From: Arthrobacter bambusae
GTDB taxonomy: Bacteria; Actinomycetota; Actinomycetes; Actinomycetales; Micrococcaceae
Assembly (NCBI RefSeq): GCF_022606295.1
Contig: NZ_JAHHZS010000017.1
Location: 1-64,000 of the forward strand
Direction of reading: 5' to 3'
Length of the DNA stretch: 64,000 bases
Part shown: positions 18,770 to 28,417 of the stretch, one piece after another
Layout: the number at the start of each line of letters is the position of its first letter
How positions within the stretch are numbered: the first letter of the stretch is position 1
The notes under the pieces: model-generated
Seen by the model: only the letters and a program-made list of their open reading frames with translations
The model's database searches: none
Told to the model about the DNA's origin: nothing
Position numbers and translations under genes: made by a program

Positions 18770-19969
18770 GTGCGCAATTTCACTACCGAAACCGAGCCGA
18801 CCCCCGTGGTGAAACCGTGGCTTGATGATCTCTTGCCGGAACTCATCGAATTCCGGAGGGACCTGCATGCGCACCCCGAACTTTCCTTCAAGGAATTTCG
18901 TACCACGGACAAGCTGGTTGAACGGCTCGAGGCGGCAGGCCTCGAGCCCCGTCGGCTGGAGGGCTCCGGGCTGACGGTCGACGTCGGCGAGGGGCCCATC
19001 GCCACGGCCCTGCGCGGCGATATCGACGCTCTCCCCATCATCGAAGAGACCGGGCTTCCGTTCGCATCGAAGAACCACGGGGTCACCCACGCGTGCGGGC
19101 ATGACGTTCACACCACCAGCATGCTCGGCATCGCTTTGGTGCTGCACGCCATGCACCAGGAATCCCCCTTGGGCGGCACGGTCCGCATCATCTTCCAGCC
19201 GGCAGAGGAAACCATGCCCGGCGGGGCGTTGTCCTGCATCGAGCAAGGCGTGCTCCAGGGTGTCCCGCGGATTCTGGCACTGCACTGCGATCCGCGCATC
19301 AACGTCGGCAAGATCGGTACCCGCATCGGCGCCATCACCTCCGCCTCGGACACCATCAAGATCGAACTGACCGGACGCGGCGGCCATACATCCCGTCCGC
19401 ATCTGACTGAAGACCTGGTCTTCGCGCTGGCCCAGATCGCCGTCAACGTCCCGGCTGTCCTCTCCCGGCGCGTGGACGTGCGCAGCGGTGTGTCGGTGGT
19501 GTGGGGCCAGATCACGGCAGGTTCCGCGCCCAACGCCATCCCCGCCAGCGGCTACATGGCAGGCACCATGCGCTGCCTGGACCGTGACGCCTGGCATAGC
19601 GCCGGGGAACTGCTCGACGACGTCGTCCAGCAAGTCGCTGCGCCGTACGGAGTGGACGTACACCTTGAGCACACCCGCGGCGTCCCTCCCGTGGTCAACT
19701 CGGAACACGAGACTGCCATCATCGAGGCCGCGGCCCGTGCGGAACTCGGCGAGCACGCCGTCGTCCTGACGCCGCAGTCCATGGGCGGTGAGGACTTTGC
19801 CTGGTTCCTCGCCGACCTGCCCGGTGCCATGATGCGGCTCGGAACCCACACGCCCGGTGGCGAAGAATACGATCTCCACCGAGGCGACTTCATCGTGGAC
19901 GAGCGTGCCCTCGGCTTCGCGATCCAAGTCCTGGCCGCCGCTGCGTTGCGAACCATCCGGGATCTCTAA
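18770..19969 (+). CDS. M20-family amidohydrolase (hippurate hydrolase/aminoacylase-like)
   Basis: The 399-aa metal-dependent hydrolase has the metal-site motifs GDIDALPI, HACGHDVHT, FQPAEET and the C-terminal GGEDFAWFL. An internal dimerisation domain carries GRGGHTSRP. The likely reaction is removal of N-acyl groups from amino acids or related amides; the substrate is not deducible. TAGAGT (18758-18763) lies 6 nt before the GTG start. A cluster of 32-bp-periodic repeats follows the gene. Confidence 0.88.
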   Translation: MRNFTTETEPTPVVKPWLDDLLPELIEFRRDLHAHPELSFKEFRTTDKLVERLEAAGLEPRRLEGSGLTVDVGEGPIATALRGDIDALPIIEETGLPFASKNHGVTHACGHDVHTTSMLGIALVLHAMHQESPLGGTVRIIFQPAEETMPGGALSCIEQGVLQGVPRILALHCDPRINVGKIGTRIGAITSASDTIKIELTGRGGHTSRPHLTEDLVFALAQIAVNVPAVLSRRVDVRSGVSVVWGQITAGSAPNAIPASGYMAGTMRCLDRDAWHSAGELLDDVVQQVAAPYGVDVHLEHTRGVPPVVNSEHETAIIEAAARAELGEHAVVLTPQSMGGEDFAWFLADLPGAMMRLGTHTPGGEEYDLHRGDFIVDERALGFAIQVLAAAALRTIRDL

Positions 19970-19976
19970 AACGGCG

Positions 19977-20103
19977 GACGCCCGCTCACCTTTGCCGCCG
20001 TTCAGGCCGACGCCCGCTCAGCTCATCTGCGGGAGGATCCCGCCGTCGGGGCTTGTTTGTGAGCGGGCGTTTGTGGGGTGGGGCTTGTTTGTGAGCGGGC
20101 GTC
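19977..20103. repeat. Repeat cluster with core GACGCCCGCTCA, two copies in each orientation
   Basis: The 12-nt core occurs at 19977-19988 and 20009-20020. The inverted core TGAGCGGGCGT occurs at 20060-20070 and 20092-20102. Each pair is spaced 32 nt. The inverted pair lies in a direct repeat starting GGGGCTTGTTTGTGAG at 20048 and 20080. Related 32-bp units with GACGCTCGCTCAC occur at 63276-63339. It fills the gap between the amidohydrolase and ohrR. Confidence 0.85.
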
Positions 20104-20123
20104 GTTGGGCCAATTGAGTTGTG

Positions 20124-20138
20124 CACAATTTAATTGTG
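20124..20138 (+). promoter_or_regulatory. OhrR/MarR-type operator
   Basis: CACAATT-T-AATTGTG is a perfect 15-bp palindrome. It sits just upstream of the TATCGT -10 box (20142-20147), so a bound repressor would block RNA polymerase. The AT-rich dyad fits MarR/OhrR operators, and the adjacent gene encodes such a protein. Confidence 0.78.
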
Positions 20139-20154
20139 GGCTATCGTTATTCCC

Positions 20155-20589
20155 ATGAGTGAAGCTCCCCGCCTCGACCGCCAGGTCTGTTTCGCGCTCT
20201 ATTCCGCCTCGAAGGCGGCTACGGCCGTCTACCGCCCGGTGCTGGACGAGCTTGGACTGACGTATCCGCAGTACCTCGTGATGCTGGTGCTCTGGGAGAA
20301 CGAGCCCCGAAGCGTCCGCGAACTGGGTATCGAGCTGGGACTCGATTCGGGCACCTTGTCGCCGCTCCTCAAGAGGCTTGAAGCCCTGGGCCTCGTGGAG
20401 CGCCTGCGTTCAACCGAGGACGAGCGTCGCGTCGAGATCCACTTGAGCGATGCCGGGCGGGCCCTCAGCGCACGGGCCGGGGCGGTACCGCAACGGCTCG
20501 CCGACGCCGCAGGCCTGAGCGCTGCCGAGCTTGCGCAGCTTCACGACACCCTGGGCCGGCTTACCGCCGCCCTCCAGTCAGCCATCTGA
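20155..20589 (+). CDS. ohrR: Organic hydroperoxide sensor, MarR-family repressor OhrR
   Basis: The 144-aa winged-helix protein has the reactive N-terminal cysteine at position 12 (LDRQVCFALYSAS) followed by the YPQYLVMLVLWE helix. It also has the DNA-binding segment ELGIELGLDSGTLSPLLKRLE and the wing RSTEDERRVEIHL. Oxidation of the cysteine is the known derepression switch in this family. The start is the ATG at 20155, with TATCGT 7 nt upstream; an upstream GTG would span the promoter. A perfect 15-bp palindrome overlaps the promoter, implying autorepression. ohr follows 32 nt later. Confidence 0.9.
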   Translation: MSEAPRLDRQVCFALYSASKAATAVYRPVLDELGLTYPQYLVMLVLWENEPRSVRELGIELGLDSGTLSPLLKRLEALGLVERLRSTEDERRVEIHLSDAGRALSARAGAVPQRLADAAGLSAAELAQLHDTLGRLTAALQSAI

Positions 20590-20621
20590 TCATCCATCCC
20601 ATCGAAGGAAAAGGAACCACA

Positions 20622-21049
<428 letters not shown>

Positions 21050-21053
<4 letters not shown>

Positions 21054-22081
21054 GCGCCGCACTTCCCACACGCACCCGCGAAATCCAGCTGGCGTCCCGT
21101 CCGCAGGGACGCCCGGCCACCGCGAACTTCCGCTTGGCCGAGTCCGATCTGCCGGAGCTTCAGGACGGCCAGATCCTGGTCCGCAACGAGTTCATGTCCG
21201 TCGATCCCTACATGCGCGGCCGAATGAATGACGCGAAGTCCTATTCGGCGCCTTTCCAGCTCGACGCAGCGCTCGACGGCGGTGCGGTGGGTGAGGTGAT
21301 CGCGTCCCGTTCCGAGGCGCTCAAGGTGGGCGACGTCGTCGTGCACCAGCTCGGCTGGCGCGAATATTCCGTTGTGGATGCGGCAAGCGCGATGCCGGTT
21401 CCGGCCGGCCTGGCGCCGACGTCGGCGTTCCTCGGAGCGCTTGGCATGACGGGCCTGACGGCGTATGCCGGGCTGCTTAAGGTGGCCGAGTTCAAGGCCG
21501 GTGACGTCGTCTTCGTTTCCGGTGCCGCAGGCGCGGTAGGTTCGATTGTCGGCCAGGTTGCCAAGGCGATGGGCGCCTCCAAGGTGATCGGCAGCGCCGG
21601 CTCTCCGGAGAAGGTGGCGCGCCTGCTGGAACTCGGCTTCGATGCGGCCTTCGACTATCACGATGGTCCCGTGGTGGAGCAGCTTCGTGAGGCCGCGGGG
21701 GAGCGGGGCATCGATGTCTATTTTGACAACGTAGGCGGCGAACACTTGGAGGCCGCCCTCGCAGTCCTCACTGTGGGTGGACGTGTCGCAATGTGCGGCG
21801 CCATTTCGCAGTACAACTCCACCGAGCCCACGCCGGGCCCGCGGAACCTGGCCGTGGCCATCGGGAAGCAATTGACCCTTCGCGGCTTCCTCGTCAGCGG
21901 CCAGCGCCAGCACGCGGCGGAGTTCGGCGGGAAGATGGCCGGATGGCTGGCCGACGGGACGGTCCGCTACGACGAGACGATCATTGACGGACTGGAAAAC
22001 GCGCCACAGGCTTTCATCGACCTCCTGGACGGAGCCAACACAGGCAAGATGCTCGTACGCCTTGGTGAGCGGGCATCCTAG
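21050..22081 (+). CDS. Zinc-independent NADPH-dependent MDR oxidoreductase (leukotriene/curcumin reductase-like)
   Basis: The 343-aa medium-chain reductase has the N-terminal SVDPYMRGRM motif typical of the NADPH-dependent double-bond reductase subgroup. The cofactor loop SGAAGAVGSIVGQVAK is followed by the conserved Y-rich NVGGE region. No zinc-ligand cysteines are present. It overlaps ohr by 4 nt, so it should be induced with it and may remove enals formed from peroxidised lipids; that role is inference. A clear intrinsic terminator follows. Confidence 0.88.
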
Positions 22082-22115
22082 GACCGTTGGCTGGGAGTTC
22101 CACTACTGCTTGGTA

Positions 22116-22153
22116 ACAAAAGCCCAACAATCTTCGGGTTGTTGGGCTTTTGT
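22116..22153 (+). terminator. Rho-independent terminator after the ohr operon
   Basis: Perfect 15-bp arms (22116-22130 and 22139-22153; ACAAAAGCCCAACAA and its complement) enclose a TCTTCGGG loop. The A-rich left end and T-rich right end make it effective in either orientation. Confidence 0.9.
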
Positions 22154-22315
22154 GTTAGCCGGGTGTGTTCAATCCCACTAAAGTTGAGCCATCAGTGCGC
22201 CCCAGGCGCAGTGCTGCGAAGCATCAGTGAAAACAGAATTTCAGACTCGAGTTTTCGAAACGGACACTCATTGACCGACTGTCGTAGCATCAATAACTTT
22301 CTTCCTGGAGGAAAA

Positions 22316-23422
22316 TTGAAGCAATCACTGCGTGCCACCCTAAAGCGCGGTTCATTTGCAGGCGTCGCAACTGCGGGCGCCGCTGCACTTTTGCTGGCAG
22401 GCTGCGGTAGCGCACCGTCTGCGTCAAGCTCGGGCAGCGCCACCAAGTCGGACTACACCGCATGCATGGTGTCCGACTCGGGCGGCTTCGATGACAAGTC
22501 GTTCAACCAGTCGGGCTACGAAGGCCTTCAGGCTGCGGCCAAGGACCTGAACATCCAGGAGAAGCACGTCCAGTCCAAGGCTGACACGGACTACGACCCC
22601 AACCTCCGTTCCATGGTCCAGCAAGGGTGCAAGCTGACGGTCACGGTCGGCTTCCTCCTGGGCGATGCCACGAAGAACATCGCGACGGCGAACCCGAACA
22701 GCCACTTCGCCATCATCGACTACTCGGACCCCACCTTCCCGAAGAACGTCAAGCCGATTGTCTATGACACGGCCCAGGCCGCTTTCCTCGCCGGGTACCT
22801 CGCCGCCGGCACCTCCAAGACGGGCAAGGTTGCCACGTTCGGTGGCCTCAACATCCCCACCGTGAGCATCTTCATGGACGGATTCTCCGATGGCGTGAAG
22901 TACTACAACCAGAAGAAGGGCAAGTCCGTCCAGCTGCTCGGCTGGGACAAGGACAAGCAGGACGGAACCTTCGTCGGCGACTTCAAGCAGGTCGACAAGG
23001 GCAAGGTCCTTACCCAGGGATTCCTGGACCAGGGCGCAGACGTCATCCTTCCCGTCGCCGGTCCGGTGGGAGCGGGCGCCGGAAGCGCGATCCTTGATGC
23101 CAAGGCAAAGGGCACGGACGCAAAGCTGATCTGGGTCGACTCGGACGGCTACCTGACCGCGCCCGCCTACAAGTCGGTCATCCTGACCTCGGTCCAGAAG
23201 ACCATGGCGACTGCCGTCGAAACCGTCATCAAGTCCGACAAGGACGGCAAGTTCGATCCCAGCCCGTACGTCGGCACGCTCGACAACGGAGGCGTGGCAC
23301 TCGCCCCGTTCCATGATCTCGACTCCGCAGTTCCGGCTGACATGAAGAGCGATCTTGACCAGTTGAAGAAGGACATCATCTCCGGCGCTGTCAAGGTCGA
23401 ATCGAAGTCCAGCCCCAAGTAA
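22316..23422 (+). CDS. BMP-family nucleoside-binding lipoprotein
   Basis: The substrate-binding protein of a nucleoside ABC importer, anchored outside the membrane. The 368-aa product has a lipoprotein signal with lipobox LLLAGC (Cys30), a Ser-rich linker, and the BMP/PnrA signature MVSDSGGFDDKSFNQSGYEG. The start is the TTG at 22316 preceded by GGAGG. Reading back to an upstream GTG would cross the presumed promoter (TTGACC at 22271). The gene heads a transport-salvage block, and a hairpin separates it from the ATPase gene. Confidence 0.92.
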   Translation: MKQSLRATLKRGSFAGVATAGAAALLLAGCGSAPSASSSGSATKSDYTACMVSDSGGFDDKSFNQSGYEGLQAAAKDLNIQEKHVQSKADTDYDPNLRSMVQQGCKLTVTVGFLLGDATKNIATANPNSHFAIIDYSDPTFPKNVKPIVYDTAQAAFLAGYLAAGTSKTGKVATFGGLNIPTVSIFMDGFSDGVKYYNQKKGKSVQLLGWDKDKQDGTFVGDFKQVDKGKVLTQGFLDQGADVILPVAGPVGAGAGSAILDAKAKGTDAKLIWVDSDGYLTAPAYKSVILTSVQKTMATAVETVIKSDKDGKFDPSPYVGTLDNGGVALAPFHDLDSAVPADMKSDLDQLKKDIISGAVKVESKSSPK

Positions 23423-23442
23423 TAATCCGGGCTAAACCGCGT

Positions 23443-23483
23443 CGCGCTGCCCTTCAGCCGAGTTTTGGCGGAAGGGCAGCGCG
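23443..23483 (+). terminator. Hairpin between BMP lipoprotein and ATPase genes
   Basis: Perfect 13-bp arms CGCGCTGCCCTTC (23443-23455) and its complement (23471-23483), followed by GTTCT. It probably attenuates transcription so that the binding protein is made in excess over the membrane components. Confidence 0.7.
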
Positions 23484-23585
23484 TTCTGCGTTGCCCTCAA
23501 TTTGCTCTTCGACACCCCGTGGCCGAGCACTATGCTGGGAGCACGGTGATGACGAGGAGCCATCCTTTATAGATGGGTTGGAGTT

Positions 23586-25136
23586 TTGAAACTCGAACTG
23601 AAAGGGATCACGAAGCGCTTCGGATCCCTCGTAGCCAATGACCACATCGATCTGGTGGTTGAACCCGGCCAAGTCCATTGCCTCCTGGGCGAAAACGGTG
23701 CCGGTAAATCCACCCTGATGAATGTCCTTTACGGACTCTACGATCCCAGCGAGGGCGAAATCCTGGTTGACGGCAAGCCGGTGGTCTTCAAGGGCCCCGG
23801 CGATGCCATGGCGGCCGGGATTGGAATGGTCCACCAGCACTTCATGCTGATTCCGGTGTTCACCGTGGCCGAGAATGTCGCGTTGGGAAACGAAGCCACC
23901 AAGGCAGCCGGCTTCCTGAACCTGGATGAAACCCGCCGCAAGATCTCCGAGATTTCCAAGCAGTACGGATTCCACGTCGATCCCGATGCCCTCGTGGAAG
24001 ACCTGCCCGTGGGCGTGCAGCAGCGGGTCGAGATCATCAAGGCGCTGGTGCGCGACGCCGAAGTCCTGATTCTCGATGAACCGACCGCGGTTCTGACTCC
24101 GCAGGAAACCGATGAGCTTCTGGACATCATCCGGCAGCTCAAGGCCGCCGGAAAATCAATTGTCTTCATTTCGCACAAGCTGCGTGAGGTCAAGGAAATT
24201 TCGGACATCATCACGGTGATCCGGCGAGGGAAAGTGGTGGGCTCGGCTGACCCCTCCGCCTCCCCGACCGAACTCGCCTCGGCGATGGTGGGCCGGGCAG
24301 TCAGCCTGACCCTGGAAAAGAAGCCTGCCCAACCGGGCGAGGCGACGTTCAAGGTCCGCGACCTGACCGTTGTCGACCACAATGGCCAGCACGTCGTGGA
24401 CGGCCTGAGTTTCGACATCGCCAAGGGTGAAGTGCTGGCCATCGCCGGTGTCCAAGGCAACGGCCAGACGGAGCTCACGGAAGCCATCCTCGGCGTCCAG
24501 CCGCACGTCACCGGGTCCATCGTCCTGGACGGCGTCGAACTGCTCGGCAAGAGCGTCAAGCAGGTCCTTTCCGCCGGCGTCGGGTTTGTCCCCGAGGACC
24601 GCAAGATCGACGGACTGGTGGGAACGTTCTCCATTTCCGAGAACATGGTCCTGGACCTTTACGACAAGCCTCCGTTTGCCCAAGGCATCGGCATGAAGCC
24701 GGCATTGATTGCTTCCCACGCGGAGAAGAAGGTCGAAGAGTTCGATGTCCGGACGCCGTCGATCGACGTCGCCGTGGGCACGCTCTCCGGCGGCAACCAG
24801 CAAAAGGTGGTTCTGGCCAGGGAGCTGTCCAGGCCCTTGAGGCTCTTCATCGCATCGCAACCCACCCGGGGCCTCGACGTCGGCTCCATCGAATTCGTGC
24901 ACAAACGGGTCATCGCCGAACGGGACAACGGAACTCCCGTGATGATCGTTTCCACGGAACTCGACGAAGTACTCGAACTCGCTGACCGGATCGCCGTTCT
25001 CTACCGGGGAAAGCTCGTCGGGATCGTTCCCGCCGGCACCTCGCGCGATGTGCTGGGCTTGATGATGGCAGGCGTTCCGGAACATGAGGCAGAACTGACT
25101 GCACACAAGACCCTCGAGGGAGGAACACATGTCTGA
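23586..25136 (+). CDS. Nucleoside ABC transporter ATP-binding protein (two ATPase domains)
   Basis: The 516-aa product contains two ABC domains. The first has Walker A LGENGAGKSTL and LILDEPTAVLTPQE. The second has a degenerate P-loop IAGVQGNGQTEL and signature LSGGNQQKVVLAREL with QPTRGLDVGSIE. This is the RbsA/YufO layout of nucleoside and sugar importers. The start is the TTG at 23586 after a GGAG. It overlaps the next permease gene by 8 nt. Confidence 0.93.
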   Translation: MKLELKGITKRFGSLVANDHIDLVVEPGQVHCLLGENGAGKSTLMNVLYGLYDPSEGEILVDGKPVVFKGPGDAMAAGIGMVHQHFMLIPVFTVAENVALGNEATKAAGFLNLDETRRKISEISKQYGFHVDPDALVEDLPVGVQQRVEIIKALVRDAEVLILDEPTAVLTPQETDELLDIIRQLKAAGKSIVFISHKLREVKEISDIITVIRRGKVVGSADPSASPTELASAMVGRAVSLTLEKKPAQPGEATFKVRDLTVVDHNGQHVVDGLSFDIAKGEVLAIAGVQGNGQTELTEAILGVQPHVTGSIVLDGVELLGKSVKQVLSAGVGFVPEDRKIDGLVGTFSISENMVLDLYDKPPFAQGIGMKPALIASHAEKKVEEFDVRTPSIDVAVGTLSGGNQQKVVLARELSRPLRLFIASQPTRGLDVGSIEFVHKRVIAERDNGTPVMIVSTELDEVLELADRIAVLYRGKLVGIVPAGTSRDVLGLMMAGVPEHEAELTAHKTLEGGTHV

Positions 25137-26502
25137 GTCCAACGCCCCTCGACAGGAAAACGACGTCGCGCCGGAGCGCCCGGAGACATTGGACGACGAG
25201 GTCGTCCTGGATCTCGCGCTGGACACGGCAGACGGTGCCATGGCGCCGTCGGTCATTCCGGCCACCAGCCAGGGCGGGCAGATCCCGCACGCCGCCGGTG
25301 GTTCGGTCTTCCGGCAGATCGTGACCGGAAACGCCATGGTCTCGGTGTTGTCCGTGGTTCTCGCGATTGTGCTCGGCGGAATCCTGATGGCCGTGACCAA
25401 CCCCAAAGTGGCCGAAACGGCGGGCTATTTCTTCGCGCGGCCGGGGGACATGCTCACCGAAGTCTTCAGGCCCTACGTGGCGCTCGTCCAGGGGTCGATC
25501 TTCAACTGGGCCGGTGCCGACACCGCAGCCCAGCTGTACCCGATCACTGAAACCCTGACGGTCTCAACGCCCCTGATCCTGGCAGGACTCGGCGTGGCCT
25601 TGGCCTTCCGTGCGGGACTGTTCAACATCGGCGCGCAAGGCCAGATCATTTTTGGCGCACTGTTCGGCGCCTACGTGGGATTCACCTGGCATTTGCCTTT
25701 CCTGGTTCACCTGCTGCTCGTCATCGTTGCCGGATTCGTCGGCGGCGCGGTGTGGGGCGGCGTCGTCGGCCTCCTCAAAGCCCGGACCGGGGCGCATGAG
25801 GTCATCGTGACCATCATGCTGAACTACATCGCCAACTTCCTGCTCCTGTTCCTCCTCACAACTCCGGCCTTCCAGCGAAAGGGTTCAACCAACCCGATCT
25901 CGCCCTTCCTGGACCAGTCGGCACTGTTTCCGGAGTTGCTTGGGCCCCAGTTCAGGCTCCACGCAGGCTTCCTCCTGGCCGTGCTCGCGACCGTTTTCGT
26001 GTGGTGGCTCCTGAAGCGTTCCACGCTCGGCTTTGAATTCCGGGCCGTGGGCGCCAACCAGAGCGCGGCACGCACGGCCGGAATCAACGTTCCCCGCGCC
26101 GTGATCCTCGTGATGGCGATCGCGGGCGCGCTTGCGGGCCTGGCCGGCATTGCGCAGGTATCCGGAACGGAGAAATACCTCAGCGGAGGCGTCGCTGCTT
26201 CCATCGGATTCGACGCCATCACGGTCGCGTTGCTGGGCCGTTCGACGCCGTGGGGAACCTTCTTCGCGGGGCTCCTGTTCGGCGCCTTCCGTGCGGGAGG
26301 CGTCGCGATGCAGGCTGAGACCCAGACCCCCATCGACATTGTCTTGGTCATCCAGTCCCTGATCGTCCTGTTCATCGCGGCACCGCCGCTGGTGCGCGCG
26401 ATCTTCGGACTGAACCCGCGGAAAAAGAAGAAGGCCACTGGCGGCCCCGGCTCCGGAACCATGCCCTCCGGAAAAATCGAGAGCGGAGCTGCAACAGCAT
26501 GA
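25129..26502 (+). CDS. Nucleoside ABC transporter permease 1 (YufP-like)
   Basis: The 457-aa permease belongs to the RbsC/BPD_transp_2 family with about ten hydrophobic segments. It contains FNIGAQGQIIFGALFGAYVG, the cytoplasmic loop RAVGANQSAARTAGINV and the Gly-rich block GFDAITVALLGRS. A hydrophilic N-terminal tail of about 55 residues makes it longer than the Bacillus counterpart. It starts with the ATG at 25129 after GGAGG and overlaps both neighbours. Confidence 0.92.
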   Translation: MSESNAPRQENDVAPERPETLDDEVVLDLALDTADGAMAPSVIPATSQGGQIPHAAGGSVFRQIVTGNAMVSVLSVVLAIVLGGILMAVTNPKVAETAGYFFARPGDMLTEVFRPYVALVQGSIFNWAGADTAAQLYPITETLTVSTPLILAGLGVALAFRAGLFNIGAQGQIIFGALFGAYVGFTWHLPFLVHLLLVIVAGFVGGAVWGGVVGLLKARTGAHEVIVTIMLNYIANFLLLFLLTTPAFQRKGSTNPISPFLDQSALFPELLGPQFRLHAGFLLAVLATVFVWWLLKRSTLGFEFRAVGANQSAARTAGINVPRAVILVMAIAGALAGLAGIAQVSGTEKYLSGGVAASIGFDAITVALLGRSTPWGTFFAGLLFGAFRAGGVAMQAETQTPIDIVLVIQSLIVLFIAAPPLVRAIFGLNPRKKKKATGGPGSGTMPSGKIESGAATA

Positions 26503-28010
26503 GCACCACAACAACTCAGTCCGGCGGTGGCACACCCGCCGGTAACGCCCCTGCGCGCCCGGGGAAGACGGGTGCCACGGAGCTGGTGAGCTGGAAGGCC
26601 GGAATCGGACTGTCCCTGCTCGCAATCCTGGGCACCGTGCTGTTCGGGTTCATGTCCGATTCGAAGTCGGCGGGCTTCGGCATTGCCGAGGCGGCCAATG
26701 AAGCAGCCTCCAGTGTTGCCGCGTTGGTCACGTTCATCCTGGCGCTGCTGCTTTCGGTCGGCCTCGGATATATGTGGTTCGCCCGCCGTCGTTCAGGCCG
26801 CGCCTCGGGCTCGGCTTCAGTTCCGGGTTGGTTGCCGCCATCCACCGTCGCCGCCGTGGTGGTCCTTGGACTCGCCGCGCTGGGAGTGGCGAAGGTTTCC
26901 AAGATCACGCTTCCTTCCGCGGCCATCGGCTGGATCGCCTCGGTGATTCTCCTGGGCCTGGCCGGCTACACGGTGTACCTGACACAGGCGAAGAAGGCCA
27001 CCCCCCGCTGGGTAGGCGGTACGTTTGCCGCAGTGTTCCTCATCGGGTTCATGGTCTGGATCGTGGCTGGCGGAAACGGCGATGAGCCGTCCATCTCGCT
27101 CGCCGGACTGATCGCAGGATCCGTCACCCTGGCCGTGCCGCTGGTCTTCGGATCCCTGTCCGGCGTCCTGTGCGAACGCGTCGGCGTGGTCAACATCGCC
27201 ATCGAAGGGCAGCTCCTGCTGGGAGCGTTTTCCGCGGCCGTTGTTGCCACGGTGACGCACAATGTCTACGCCGGGCTGGTCGCGGCTGCCGTAGCCGGGG
27301 CGCTTGTTTCCTTGGTCCTGGCCGTGGTCAGCATCAAGTACCTCGTCAACCAGATCATCGTCGGCGTCGTGCTCAACGTCCTCATCAGTGGCCTGACGAG
27401 CTTCCTCTTTTCCACGCTGCTGACGGCTGACCCGGATGGGCTCAACAAGCCGGGGCGCTTGCCTCCCGTGGACATTCCCTTCCTGTCCGATATCCCCATC
27501 ATCGGCCCCATCCTGTTCCACCAGTCCCTCGTGGGCTATTTGATGTACATCGCCGTGATCGTGGTTTACCTCGGCCTCTTCCACACCAAGTGGGGACTGC
27601 GCGTGAGGGCCGTCGGGGAGCACCCGCAGGCGGCCGACACCGTGGGCATCAACGTCAACCGGACCCGTTTCTGGAACGTGCTCATGGGTGGTGCGATCGC
27701 GGGCATTGGCGGCTCGTTCTTCACGCTCGTATCCGTGGATGCCTTCAGCAAGGACATGTCGGGTGGCCGCGGGTACATCGCCCTGGCGGCGCTGATCTTC
27801 GGGCGCTGGAACCCGATCGGCGCCTTCTTGGCTGCGTTGCTGTTCGGCTTCGCGGACAACCTCCAGAGCGTCATCACCATCATCGGATCGCCCGTGCCGA
27901 GCCAGTTCATGGCCATGCTGCCTTACGCCCTCACGGTCTTCGCCGTCGCTGGACTGGTGGGCAGGTCCCGACCGCCGGCGGCAAGCGGCATACCGTACGT
28001 CAAGGGCTGA
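26499..28010 (+). CDS. Nucleoside ABC transporter permease 2 (YufQ-like) with N-terminal membrane extension
   Basis: The 503-aa product is a typical YufQ-like permease in its C-terminal 310 residues or so (VGVVNIAIEGQLLLGAFSAA, RAVGEHPQAADTVGINV, GRGYIALAALIFGRW). The first 190 residues add about four further hydrophobic segments that the short family members lack. It overlaps the upstream permease by 4 nt (ATGA), and cdd starts 2 nt after its stop. It is the second membrane half of the importer. Confidence 0.9.
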   Translation: MSTTTTQSGGGTPAGNAPARPGKTGATELVSWKAGIGLSLLAILGTVLFGFMSDSKSAGFGIAEAANEAASSVAALVTFILALLLSVGLGYMWFARRRSGRASGSASVPGWLPPSTVAAVVVLGLAALGVAKVSKITLPSAAIGWIASVILLGLAGYTVYLTQAKKATPRWVGGTFAAVFLIGFMVWIVAGGNGDEPSISLAGLIAGSVTLAVPLVFGSLSGVLCERVGVVNIAIEGQLLLGAFSAAVVATVTHNVYAGLVAAAVAGALVSLVLAVVSIKYLVNQIIVGVVLNVLISGLTSFLFSTLLTADPDGLNKPGRLPPVDIPFLSDIPIIGPILFHQSLVGYLMYIAVIVVYLGLFHTKWGLRVRAVGEHPQAADTVGINVNRTRFWNVLMGGAIAGIGGSFFTLVSVDAFSKDMSGGRGYIALAALIFGRWNPIGAFLAALLFGFADNLQSVITIIGSPVPSQFMAMLPYALTVFAVAGLVGRSRPPAASGIPYVKG

Positions 28011-28012
28011 CC

Positions 28013-28417
28013 GTGGCGGATACCGAAGTGGACTGGGCGGTCCTCGAGGCCGCCGCGGTCGCCGCCATGGGGAAGGCGTACGCTCCCTATTCGAAGTTCC
28101 CGGTGGGGGCCGCTGCCCTCACCGAGGACGGACGGATCGTGAGCGGCTGCAACGTGGAGAACGCCAGCTACGGACTCACCCTGTGCGCCGAGTGTGCCCT
28201 CGTGGGAGACCTCCACATGGGTGGCGGCGGCAGGTTGCGGGCGTTCTATTGCGTCGACGCGAAGGGCAATGTCCTCATGCCGTGTGGCCGTTGCAGGCAA
28301 TTGCTCTATGAATTCCGGGCACCCGGCATGCAACTCATGACCACGCAGGGCATCAAGACCATGGACCAAGTGCTGCCGGATGCATTCGGTCCCGACAACC
28401 TGGAGGAGAACCTGTGA
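28013..28417 (+). CDS. cdd: Cytidine deaminase
   Basis: A zinc hydrolase that converts (deoxy)cytidine to (deoxy)uridine in the cytosol. The 134-aa product has YAPYSKFPVGAAA, the catalytic CAE motif in SYGLTLCAECAL, and the zinc-ligand motif PCGRCRQLL. The GTG at 28013 gives the full family length; earlier in-frame codons lie inside the permease gene. It overlaps deoA by 4 nt, linking import to catabolism of pyrimidine nucleosides. Confidence 0.94.
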   Translation: MADTEVDWAVLEAAAVAAMGKAYAPYSKFPVGAAALTEDGRIVSGCNVENASYGLTLCAECALVGDLHMGGGGRLRAFYCVDAKGNVLMPCGRCRQLLYEFRAPGMQLMTTQGIKTMDQVLPDAFGPDNLEENL

